A stretch of DNA of 64,000 bases. It comes from Chelydra serpentina. Taxonomy: Eukaryota; Chordata; Testudines; Chelydridae. This document shows positions 44,172 to 53,401 of the stretch, piece by piece. Where the stretch lies: positions 3,224,001-3,288,000 of the forward strand of contig JBAIAC010000026.1 of the NCBI GenBank assembly GCA_037349315.1. The letters run 5' to 3'. Positions within the stretch are counted from its first letter, which is position 1; each line of letters begins with the position of its first letter. A program made the translations under genes and the position numbers. Under the pieces are notes generated by a model that saw only the letters and a list, made by a program, of their open reading frames with translations, had not been told where the DNA came from and made no database searches.

Positions 44172-44910
44172 ATGTTTCGCTTGTTAAAACTGAAGCTGAA
44201 CCAGCCCCCGTTTCTTTACCCGTTGACCGTTGTCTATCCTCTACAATTACCAGCACCCTTTCCCCCCCCTTCAGTCCCCGGTTTAAAAGTATAGTAAAGG
44301 AAACATTGTTTATTAAAACCGTCTTCTTTATTAATGATTTCTCGGTAAAGTGCTGAGACTGGGACAAATACCGCGGTTGGGGAGCGGGTGGAGTGATGGA
44401 AAGGGCGCTTCCCAACTCGGGGAATGACAGGCTCCTGCTCCCCGAGCAGTCCGCAATGGTGTACTGCTTGTTTCAATGGAGCCTGCAACCACTCCTGTTC
44501 GGAAGTCTGTGAGGGGGGCCCTGTGTGACTTCTTTACAGGGGATTGCGGCCACTGATCCCCCACTGCATGGATCTGTCATGCAGGCTATTGCCTGCCGCC
44601 AACGATCTGCAGCCACCCTCCACCACCTGAAACTGACAACCCCCGCCCCCCCCATAGAGAATAGGAAAACCCCCTCCTGGAATGGCAACTGTGCCTAGTG
44701 AATGCAATGTGAGTGTGGCTTTCTGATGAACTATAGTCTCAAATCACAAACCACCCCTCCCCTCCCCCACAATACAACAGCCCTTTGAAAGACAGTCAAG
44801 GAATCAGGACTGTTCAGAACACAATTTTTTATTAAGGAGAGCAAAATTTTAGGATGACACTTGGACGGGGGCTGGGGTGGGGTGCGTTTGGAGGGAAGTC
44901 AAGGTCCCAT

Positions 44911-47071
44911 CTATATTTTTGGAAAGGACAGCCTTCTGCTACTGGAGCAGTCCGCAGGGGTGGAGTGATTTTTTCCTCGGCCCCTGCCTCCCCTCGTTCT
45001 ACTGACTTTGGGTGAGGGGGAAATTGGACTTTGTGGCAGGGGAGGGCGGTTGGAAAGAACATACAGAGGTGCCCTTTCCTCCATCCTCCGTTCCTGCAGA
45101 ACGTCAACAAGGCGGCGGAGCGTATCCGTTTGCTCCCGCATTAGTCCAAGCAGCGTTTGAGTCGTCTGCTGGTCTTCCAACCGCCACCTGTCCTCGCGAG
45201 CTTCAGCCCTCTGCTCCCGTTCGCTGACTGCTCGCTCGGACCTTGAGACGTCCTCTCTCCGCTGTGCAGCATCATTTCGGGAACAGACCATCAGTTCCGA
45301 AAACATGTCGTCCCGGGTTTTTTTTTTGCGCCTCCTGATCTGCGCAAGCCTCTGGGAGGGCGATCCACGGGTAGGGAGGGAGACAGTCACAGCTGTGGGA
45401 TGGGAGAAAGGGAGTGAATTCCTCAGAAAGATACATTTTCCCGAACAATGCCTATACTCTTTCCCTCTGAACAAGACCATGCATACTATCTATCACATGT
45501 GCACTCAGTACAAGGTCGAATATTATGTATTTGTATTAACTGCAAGGGGTCCTGGTGTTCAGATCACCCAAGCGGACCTGGACACTGCAAAACTTCTCCC
45601 TGGAGACCATGGTAAGCCAGTGCCTTTGGACTGCTGTGACCTAACTTCACAGCAGTGCGGTACTCCCATGTTTCAAGCACAGCTCCTAGCGGTGGCCAGT
45701 TCCTGATGCCGGCAAAACCGCTCGGCTACAAGGGCTCGCACACACGTTCCCCCCCCCCCCCTCCGCAGTGCCGGTACCGGGAACTCTCCCTGCCCGTGAC
45801 CCGCCGTGGTTTAACAGCTCGCCTAGCCTCCCCACCTCCTCCGCGTGGCCGGTTCAGGGAACTCTCCCTGCCGGCGCACCGCAAAGTTTCAGCGGTTAGC
45901 CTCACTGCTACCACCCCCCCGCATGTCTGCCAACCGCCGGTTGTCATTCTTTAAAGGAAAAATCAAGGAGTCACTATACTAACAAAAACACCCATTCAAA
46001 CCAGGGCACCATGACTAATATCACTATGATGAGGATTTCGGAGACAGAGAAAGACCGCATGCTGCGTGAATGCAAGCAAACCCCGGGGCCGTATGCCGCC
46101 ATGCTATGCAAGGCAATGATACCAGAGTACCTGCAGCTTGCATGGCGCGGAAAAGTATCCTACCATGGTGGAGATAGTAAGGCCGCTCTCCCTGGGAACC
46201 TGATGCAAAAGCTTTCACTGTACCTACAGGAGAGTTTCGCGGAGATCTCCGATGGGGATTTCTCCTCTATCCCCATACATATTGACAGACTATTCGAGTA
46301 GTTGTCTTTGAGAAGATTTAAAAATGAAGCGCCTATTGCAAAGCAAGCAATAAACACACATTAATAAGAAACCAATGCCTATTCTATTCAAAATAAATAT
46401 TTAAAACACCGACCTGACGATCCTTCGCCTGGGTCCTGGTCTGGGCTGCTGCTTTGGGAGGGTTCGGAGGGGAGCTCGGTGAGGGTGATGAACAGATCCT
46501 GGCTGTTGGGGAAATCAGCGTTTAAAGCGCTGTCGACTGCCTCGTCCTCCTCCTCTCCTTCCTCCTCTTCACCGTCTGCGAAAATGTCAGACGACGTGGC
46601 CGTAGATAAGACCCCGTCGTCAGAGTCCACGGACACTGGTGGTGTAGTGGTGGCAGCACCACCGAGCATAGCATGCAGTGCCTCGTAAAAACGGCATGTG
46701 TGTGGCTGCGATCCGGAGCGTCCGTTGGAATCTTTGGTTTTTTGGTACGCCTGTCGCAGCTCCTTGATTTTCACGCGGCACTGCATTGTATCCCGGACGT
46801 ATCCTCTCTCCGCCATTGCCTTGGAAATCTTCTCATAAATTTTCGCATTCCGTCTTTTGGATCGCAGCTCCGAAAGCACGGACTCATCGCCCCACACAGC
46901 GATCAGGTCCAAGACTTCCCGATCAGTCCAAGCTGGTGCTCTCTTCCTATTCTGCGATGTCATGGTCACCACGGCTGCAGAGCTCTGCATCGTTGCCAGT
47001 GCTGCTGTGCTCGCCACGATGTCCAAACAGAAAATGAGATTTAAACTGGCCAGACAGGAAAAGGAATTCAA
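44911..47071 (-). CDS. Harbinger Myb/SANT-like DNA-binding protein, two exons
   Basis: In Harbinger elements a Myb-like partner protein brings the transposase to the nucleus and to the transposon ends. Exon 1 (47071-46414) starts at Met 47071 or a nearby downstream Met. It holds a SANT/MADF-like domain, RKRAPAWTDREVLDLIAVWG through CRVKIKELRQAYQKTKDSNG, then an acidic EEEEGEEEDEAVD run. Exon 2 (45392-44911) carries PSQRLAQIRRRKKKTRDDMF, a charged coiled-coil-like region (SERAVSEREQRAEAREDRWR) and ends SFPKI-stop. The intron 46413-45393 has a gtcggt donor and a cccacag acceptor. Joining gives exactly 380 codons including the stop, and the split codon reads Ala. A minus-strand aataaa lies at 44833-44828. 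No stop or frameshift was found. The intron is predicted, not observed. Confidence 0.82.
45540..46301 (+). CDS. candidate third Harbinger gene, spliced, unknown function
   Basis: Two open segments are in phase. Segment 1 (45540-45611) encodes GVLVFRSPKRTWTLQNFSLE and ends ATG at a gtaagc donor. Segment 2 (46005-46301) starts after ccag and encodes GTMTNITMMRISETEKDRML ... PEYLQLAWRGKVSYHGGDSK ... IPIHIDRLFE, stop TAG at 46299-46301. A perfect tactaac branch-point match sits 22-28 nt before the acceptor. Segment 2 alone has its own ATG at 46011 (gcaccatga) and 96 codons. Upstream, a frame from ATG 45479 (MHTIYHMCTQYK) may be a first exon, but it is out of phase with segment 1. It lies inside the Myb-gene intron, on the opposite strand. 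I do not recognise a domain. Confidence 0.45.
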
Positions 47072-47727
47072 ATTTTCCCGGGGCTTTTCCTGAGTGGCTG
47101 GTCAGAGCATCCGAGCTCGGATTGCTGTCCAGAGTGTCCACTGAGTGGTGAACTGTGGGATAGCTCCCGGAGCTATTAGCGTCAAATTCCGTCCACAGTA
47201 ACACAAATTCGACATGGCCATGTCGAATTTAGCGCTACTCCCCTCATCGGGGAGGAGTACAGAAATCGAATTAAAGAGCCATTTATGTCGAAATAAATAG
47301 CTTCGTAATGTGGACGGGTGCAGGGTTAAATCAAGTTAACGCTGCTAAATTCGACATAAAGTCCTAGTGTAGACCAGGCCTTAGTATCATCTGCAAACTT
47401 TGCCACCTCACTGTTTACCCCTTCTTCCAAATCATTTATGAATAAGTTGAATAGGATTGGTCCTAGGACTGACCCTTGGGGAACACCACTAGTTACCCCT
47501 CTCCATTGTGAAAATTTACCATTTATTCCTACCCTTTGTTCCCTGTTTTTTAACCAGTTCTCAATCCATGAAAGGATCTTCCCTCTTATCCCATGGCAAC
47601 TTAATTTACGCAAGAGCCTTTGCTGAGGGACTTTGTCAAAGGCTTTCTGGAAATCTAAGTACACTATGTCTACTGGATCACCCTTGTCCACATGTTTGTT
47701 GACCCCTTCAAAGAACTCTAAAAGTTC

Positions 47728-48220
47728 TGTTTGCTTTTTTGACCGCCACTGCACATTGAGTGGATGTTTTCAGAGAACTATCCACAATGACTCCAAGATC
47801 TCTTTCTTGAGTGGGAACAGCTAATTCAGACTCCATCATTTTATATGTATAGTGGAGATTGTTTTCCAATATGCATTACTTTGCATTTATCAACATTGAA
47901 TTTCATCTGCCATTTTGTTGCCCAGTCACCCAGTTTTGTGAGATCCCTTTGTAACTCTTCCCAGTCTGCCTGGGACTTAACTATCTTGAATAGTTTTGTA
48001 TCATCTGCAAATTTTGCCACCTCACTGTTTACCCATTTTTCCAGATCATTTATGAATATGTTGAACAGTAATGGTCCCAGTACCGACCCCTCAGGGATTC
48101 CACTATTTATCTCTTTCCATTCTGAAAACTGATCATTTATTCCTACCCTTGGTTTCCCATATTTTAACCAGTTACTGATCCATGAGAGGACCTCCCTCTT
48201 ATCCCATGATGGCTTACTTT
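47728..48220 (-). mobile_element. CR1 fragment, antisense
   Basis: Minus-strand frame 48224-47841 encodes [52 protein letters not shown] and LTKLGDWATKWQMKFNVDKC. It overlaps in content with the neighbouring CR1 and is therefore a second, independent copy. Confidence 0.88.
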
Positions 48221-50709
48221 TCAAAAGTCAATTTAAATTGATTTTTTTTTTAATTTTTTTTTTTTTTAAAGAAATCTAGACCTGTTATCCGGCTACCCCT
48301 CTGATACTAGACCTGTTACGTGTTTTGGTGTATCTTGCATTATCCTTTTGTTAAATTTGCATTATCCTAACAAAACGTTTACTTTATTCATACCTCTTTT
48401 ATATGTTGCAGGTCAAAGTGAAAATGAAAAGACAAAAAACAATACAACAATTTTTCCATTCAAAGGCCTCAAAAACTAACCAAGGTGAAGAACACATCAA
48501 GAACCAAGAATATATCAACATGACATCTGAAGGTTCAAGTGGTATATCTACATCCGACCAGGCCGAAGCACAAATACAGCTACCTACTGAAGAAACAGTG
48601 TCTCCAAAACCTAAAGGCATTTCCTGATGTTTGTCGGTCAAAGCGTTCCCATTTATTGAAGTTACAAAAGATGGCTACTGGTGCACCTCTTGCAAAAAAG
48701 CTTCCCAATGCTATAATTGGTAAAAGTGGAGGAGCTTGGTTTTTCAAACCGATCAGCAAAGCCAATGCTGACAAACTACGTGAAAAGGCTGCAAAACACC
48801 AGGCCTCTGGAGTGCATCACATACAGAAAGCCTTATAAGCCCACTTTCAAAGCCAATTTTAGAAGTACTTAATGAGGCTGTTAAGAATGCTGGAGGCACA
48901 ACACAGTTCATGCGAACAAACATGGCTGTGGCATTCTACTTTCTATTTAAGCAAGAGATGCCACACACTACAAACTGGAGGCCAATGTTAAGTGCATTGT
49001 CACTTGTTCATCCTGAAGTTGAACACTGGTTCTGAACAAGACTAGCAAATGCTCACTATCTTTCTGCAAGAAACTCAACTGACTGGCTAGAAGCACGCGG
49101 TGAAACAGTGAAAGACTCAGTTGAAAAAGTGAAGAACTCTCTCACCACATTCAAAAAATGTGCATACATGGCTGATGAATGCACCGATGCAAATGGGCAT
49201 CAAGTATTAAGTCATTGTGTACGTTATTCTTGTTGCAGGGGTAGGCCAATAGATTCATTTCTAGATGTTCAAGTTATAGAAGACATATTGGCTGCATCTG
49301 TGACAACCCACATCTTAGAAGAGTTAAATGCTTGTCAGTTGGATCCCAAACAGATGGCTGCTTATGCATTTGATGGAGCTGCAAACTTCTCTTGAAGACA
49401 TGGTGGAGTACAAGCTTTGCTCAGAGAAAAGCTATAAATTTAATGTCTTCATTATATTATTTTTTCAGCAAGAGTCCAAAAAGACTGAATATCTTGGAAC
49501 TATAGAAGATACACTGGGACTGAAGTTCAAATGAGTCCAACCTGGGAAAACCTGCTGGTTTTCTCATGAGCGATCCTTGGCTGTTCTCTTAAAATTACTC
49601 CAGCCGTTATTACTGGCTTTGGAAAGCATCTACCACGATGGGATGGATTTAAGTAGTGAGGCCGGTGGATTACTTTTGCTACTACGTTCAGAGAAGACTA
49701 TTGCCATTCTCTCTCTCGTAAATATACTGTTGAAACTACTTGGGTCATTAAACAATGCCATCCAGGCATCTGCTACAACAGCAGTAGATCTTTGTGCAGG
49801 AATAGAAGCTACATTTGGATCAATCAGAGATATCCATTGAAAAAGTACTGGAAGAAGCAAAGACTTCAGTCCAGAAGTTGACTAATGAAGGCATTTATAT
49901 TGAATCCTTAAGTGAAGAAGACAAGAAGTGTTTGTTAAGACAACTGAAAAAGTACAGACTTGATTCTTAAAAATCTACAACAGCGACTTCTAGATTCGAC
50001 TCAACCTCGACGTAGCTTTTACAGATGCCTGTCCTATAAAATACCAACAGTTGCGTGGAGTGAGGCACTACCAGCCATTGTTGGGCTGCCATGTGATCAG
50101 GACAGAATAGAGAATTTGAACTCAGAGTGGAATATCATACGACGAATGAATGAAGATTTGACTTCAACTTCTTTTTTATCATCACTAGTGGCTCTACCCG
50201 ATCTTTGTGTTCTGTTTCCTGGGATGAAAGAAGTAGGAATTCATCTCTTGCTACTCCCAGTCACTCACAACAGCTACAGTTGAGCGTTCTTTTTCATCAT
50301 TGAATAGAATTTTGTGTTCTGAAAGAAGTCGCCTTCTGCCTGATCATGTGAATGAACTAATGAGCATATCAATTGAAGGAATGGAAGTACCGGACACACG
50401 AGAAGCCACCAAAGATGAACGCATTGCATTCAACAAGTTCATTAACAGAGTTGTGCAAAATTATAACAAGAAACCAAGAAGGATGTAGATGATGTGCTTC
50501 CTAGAAGGCTTGAGTAGCCAACTTTAAGTGGTGTGATGATTTTAAAACATGAGTTAAATCTAATAAAGTGGTTATGAAACATTTTTCAGTTTTTACTATG
50601 GTGCCATACAGCCCATCTTCACCCTCACAGTCTCACCCCTTATCGGCCCTGTCACCCCCCTGTAAATTCAAACACCCCCCCCCCATTTCAATTCCTGGGG
50701 AAACCACTG
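48221..50709 (+). pseudogene. hAT-superfamily transposase pseudogene
   Basis: Remnants of a hAT transposase in three frames. The N-terminal part is MKRQKTIQQFFHSKASKTNQ (48424 on); then comes a TTF-like region with WFFKPISKANADKLREKA. The core is AVAFYFLFKQEMPHTTNW, CAYMADECTDANGHQVLSHC and CQLDPKQMAAYAFDGAANFS. A deletion follows at about 49440-49500, then SHERSLAVLLKLLQPLLLAL. The C-terminal dimerisation block is SFSSLNRILCSERSRLLPDH to KPRRM (50488). Stops lie at 48628, 48836, 49036 and 49393 and there are several frameshifts. A right terminus ccactg at 50704-50709 (reversed cagtggtttcccc) fits hAT; no matching left end was found, so the element is 5'-truncated against a CR1 at 48220. Confidence 0.8.
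48276..48318. repeat. 19-bp micro-insertion flanked by 12-bp direct repeats
   Basis: ctagacctgtta occurs at 48276-48287 and again at 48307-48318. Between them is tccggctacccctctgata. Its last 16 bases are the complement of the terminal tatcagaggggtagcc of the retroposon at 40232. It is the most extreme truncated copy of that family here. Confidence 0.75.
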
Positions 50710-50773
50710 GCTTCCATTCAGCCCCCCAATAATCATCTAAAGTTTAAAGAATAACCTGCGCCCCTCCCCCACT

Positions 50774-51169
50774 CAGGGCCGGTGCAAGGAATCATAGAAT
50801 ATCAGGGTTGGAAGGGACCTCAGGAGGTCATCTAGTCCAACCCCCTGCTCAAAGCAGGGCCAATCCCCAATTTTTGCCCCAGGAAGTTTCGCCCCAGGTG
50901 AAACTTCCTTCCACCACCCCTGCACCCTCCCCTCCCGCTGTCCAGTTAACACCGCCCTCCCCCCCCCAGCTAACACTGTCCCCCCACGGCAGCCAGTCCC
51001 CCTCAGCCCCCGCCGGCCCGCGGCCAGCCACCCTCCCAGCTCAGCCCCAGAGCCAGGAGGATGGGAGGCAGCCGCCAGCCGCCCCCCAGCTGAGCCCCAG
51101 AGCTGGGAGGCAGCCGCGGCCAGCTCCCCCCCCCCCGTCTAGGGTCACCTAGTGGGCGCGCTAGCCCTG
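50774..51169. mobile_element. GC-rich hAT MITE with perfect 8-bp TSD
   Basis: Ends cagggccggtgcaagg and, reversed, cagggctagcgcgc. Identical cccccact flanks it (50766-50773 and 51170-51177). It is related to 54429-54779. A CR1 end is inserted 15 bp inside it. Its right end lies 818 bp before the MTSS2 start codon. Confidence 0.9.
50789..50880 (-). mobile_element. CR1 3'-end fragment inside the hAT MITE
   Basis: On plus: atcatagaatatcagggttg, tcatctagtccaaccccctg, then caatccccaatttttgcccc. The MITE sequence resumes with aggaagtttcgcc; short agga repeats flank the insert. The piece could also be the SINE tail, which has the same sequence. Confidence 0.85.
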
Positions 51170-51298
51170 CCCCCACTCGCACCTCCTGGGTAACAGCACC
51201 TCCGCGCTGATGAAGGCCCTGACACACATGGCCTTGCACAGCCCGTGCTGGGGGGGGGGGGGGGGGCTACACTTCTAGTTCCCCCAGCCCCGCAGCAA

Positions 51299-51356
51299 GC
51301 CCCACGGGCGCAGCCCCCGCGCAGGGAGCCCCACGGGCGCAGCCCCCGCGCAGGGA
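51299..51356. repeat. 29-bp tandem duplication in the CpG island
   Basis: Two perfect units, 51299-51327 and 51328-51356, each beginning gccccacgggcgcagccccc. A third unit starts and diverges after gcccc. Confidence 0.9.
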
Positions 51357-51987
51357 GCCCCGCTCGGCTTGCGCAGCGCGTACCCGGCGCACGGGCATCT
51401 CCGCTGGCTTTTAATCCCCCCCCACCCCCGCCTGGGTCCCTCCCCCTCCCCCCGCGCCATGTGACACGGCGCCTATCGGGTTGCAGCGCCGCCGCCGCCC
51501 GCTCGGCTGGTTGCTCCCGGCCCCAGAGCGGAGCCGGGCGCCGCGCACGGAGCAGCGGATCCATTTTGCATCGCTGCCCGCCGGCTCCGGGCATCCTGGG
51601 CAGGGGCCGCGGGGGCTGCTTCTGGTCCGGCGGGGCCGCGCGCGGAGATTCGAGCCGCTCCCCGGGTCCCTTGCGCGCCCCCCCCCGCCATGGCCGCGGA
51701 ACGGGGGCGAGGCGCCGCTGCCCGCTGCTGAACCTGCCCCTCGCCGGCGAAAGCGGCCGGAGTGACACCGGCGAAAGGACGGGGCGTGAGGCGGCTTCGC
51801 TCCGAGCCGGCGGCTCGCTGGGGAGCGCGGCGCTGTGGCTGGCGCGGGGGCTTGTTTCGGGCTAGTCCCCAGAAGGGGAGCTGGGGGCTGAGGCGCGCCT
51901 GAGCGCTGCCCCGGGGTCTGCTGGACCCCCCCCGCCCCGGATTGCAGGGTCGCGCTCGCCTCCCCGCGGGGCCGGGATCGGCTGACG

Positions 51988-52056
51988 ATGGAGACGGTAG
52001 ACAAGGAGTGCGGAGCCCTGGGGGGCCTTTTCCAAGCCATCGTCAACGACATGAAG
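51988..52056 (+). CDS. MTSS2: MTSS2 (MTSS1L/ABBA) first coding exon
   Basis: MTSS2 is an I-BAR (IMD) protein that bends membranes and links them to actin. The exon encodes METVDKE, then CGALGGLFQAIVNDMK, the start of the IMD domain. As I recall the human proteins, this matches MTSS2 better than MTSS1 (SALGGLF and SDMK in the latter). The ATG has a good context (A at -3, G at +4). The exon is 23 codons and ends in phase 0 at the donor aag/gtaaga (52057). The next exon, expected to start with an SSYPxWEDF-like stretch, was not found before 64000, so intron 1 exceeds 11.9 kb here. VAC14 lies upstream on the same strand, as in human chromosome 16q22. A longer out-of-frame ORF over this exon is spurious. 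Confidence 0.93.
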
Positions 52057-52109
52057 GTAAGATCCGCCCCCCCCCGCTCAAAAACCTCCAGCCCGGCACC
52101 CCTGCGCCC

Positions 52110-52130
52110 GGGGGGGGGGGGGGGGGGGGG
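52110..52130 (+). repeat. 21-bp G homopolymer at the start of MTSS2 intron 1
   Basis: An uninterrupted G run 54 nt downstream of the splice donor. It could form G-quadruplexes. Its exact length is unreliable in most sequencing data. Confidence 0.8.
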
Positions 52131-53401
52131 CTGCGAAACCAGTCAACGATATTGAGTGAAAAACAAACTGTGCAGCCGGGCTGCGGCGGGAGCTGAGCCG
52201 CTCGGCCGGCACCTCGGGGTTGGACTCTGTGTTCTCCCCTCGCAGCGCGGAACCGCTCCCGGCTGGGGGTTGCGCCCCCCTCCGCGCGCTGCTTTGGGGG
52301 GGGGCGACTTACGCGCACCCCAAACCCCGCAGCGTGGAGCCCCCGGGAACGGGCTGCTGCCATACACTCACCTGAGGACTCGTTTCGCGGCGTGGACTCG
52401 AGAGGAAATTGGGGGACATTTGACAGCGGGGGGTACAGCTGGTTTGGGGGGGGGGAAGGAAAAGACTGGGTTTGGGTTTTTCCAGGCGCGACATTTCTGG
52501 GTTTCCTTGGTCCTGCCTCCGCCGGGGGCCGGCTGGTGAATTCTCTGATTCCCGGCCAGGGGCTGCTGATTGTGGCTCTCGGATCATCCACTTGGGGTGT
52601 TTGGAGGAGCGGCTCCCCGCCCGCCTCGCTGCAGCCAATGCTGTCACTGCCAAGGCAGGGGGGATAAAGCTGTCGAGGGAAGGGGATTAACTGCTTCAGG
52701 ACCGGCTGGAGTTTCCCTGCCCTCGGGGTGCAGGCCCCAGGATGCTGAAGGGATCGCCCTGGGGCAGCGGAGAGAAGCACACATCACAGGGGCTCTGGCC
52801 CCTGGCTGGGAGAGCCCCACTCAGGCCTGCAATGCCGAGGGCCATCGGTCCCCACACCTGCACCCATGGCTTGTGCTGGGTGCGGAGCGCCCCGTGCGAG
52901 GCCAGGCGGGGAGTGGTGGCGAACGGGGCCGTTAACCAAGTGGTGGTTAATTCCCACACTGAGAACAGGGGGCTTTCAGAAGCCAGACAGTCACATCTGC
53001 TATGCAGTTCTCAAGCACTGAGGGACTGGCTGGGTCTCAACCGTTCCCATGCCCAGCCGCTGCCCCCCAGGGCAGGCCAGCCTGGGATCTGGCCATTTCA
53101 AACCTAGGAAGGTCAGAATGGCCAGCCTGGCTCAGAGCGCAGGCCAGCTGGTGCAGTCTCCTGCCTCAGTGGCCCCAACTAGCTGATTGAGGACGGGGCA
53201 CAGCACAGCACTGGTCTTCTCTGTCCCTTTCCCCTGCTTGCTTCGCTATGGGGCTCCTGTGAGCAGTGGCTGGATGGGCTGAGCAAGTGGCTTACGAATT
53301 TTCCCACTGTCTTTGTGGGACAGAGGTTCTGCAGGCATGGACCGTGTGCTCTTCCCTTTCGCACCCCCCCCCCCCCCCAGGCGCTGTCTGAAGACCCCAG
53401 A

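Larger units (their letters stand above)
42515..47380 (+). mobile_element. PIF/Harbinger DNA transposon, near-complete, TSD TTA
   Basis: Termini tgtctacacta and tagtgtagaccaggcc are inverted. The flanking tta (42512-42514 and 47381-47383) is the target favoured by PIF/Harbinger elements. The left end seems to lack about six terminal bases compared with the right. The element carries a DDE transposase on plus, a two-exon Myb-like gene on minus and a possible third gene on plus, the usual Harbinger pair plus one. The ends share the tctacact core with the MITEs of this window. Confidence 0.92.
41508..47727 (-). mobile_element. CR1 fragment split by the Harbinger element
   Basis: On minus, the segment 47727-47384 encodes [47 protein letters not shown] and the catalytic FADDTK. 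Then comes the Harbinger element. The rest of RT follows at 42511-41708: [60 protein letters not shown]. The 3' end lies at 41508 (acataagaacataag). Parts match once the element and one tta are removed. The CR1 is 5'-truncated and carries frame breaks. Confidence 0.9.
51170..52400 (+). promoter_or_regulatory. MTSS2: CpG island and promoter region of MTSS2
   Basis: CpG dinucleotides are dense from about 51150 to 52400, in contrast with the rest of the window. This surrounds the first coding exon and fits a TATA-less CpG-island promoter. The transcription start is not determined. Long G runs (51250-51266, 52110-52130) flank the exon. Confidence 0.75.

Noticed and set aside
48403..50488. Functional hAT-derived host gene (zinc finger protein)
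   Set aside because: Several in-frame stops, frameshifts and an internal deletion rule out an intact product in this copy.
51145..52052. Long minus-strand frames in the CpG island (for example 51145-51768 and 51411-52052)
   Set aside because: Arg/Pro/Gly/Ala-rich composition typical of antisense CpG-island frames; no domain.
51942..52196. 84-codon plus frame covering the MTSS2 first exon
   Set aside because: It is in the wrong frame. The real coding frame starts at 51988 and stops at the donor 52056.
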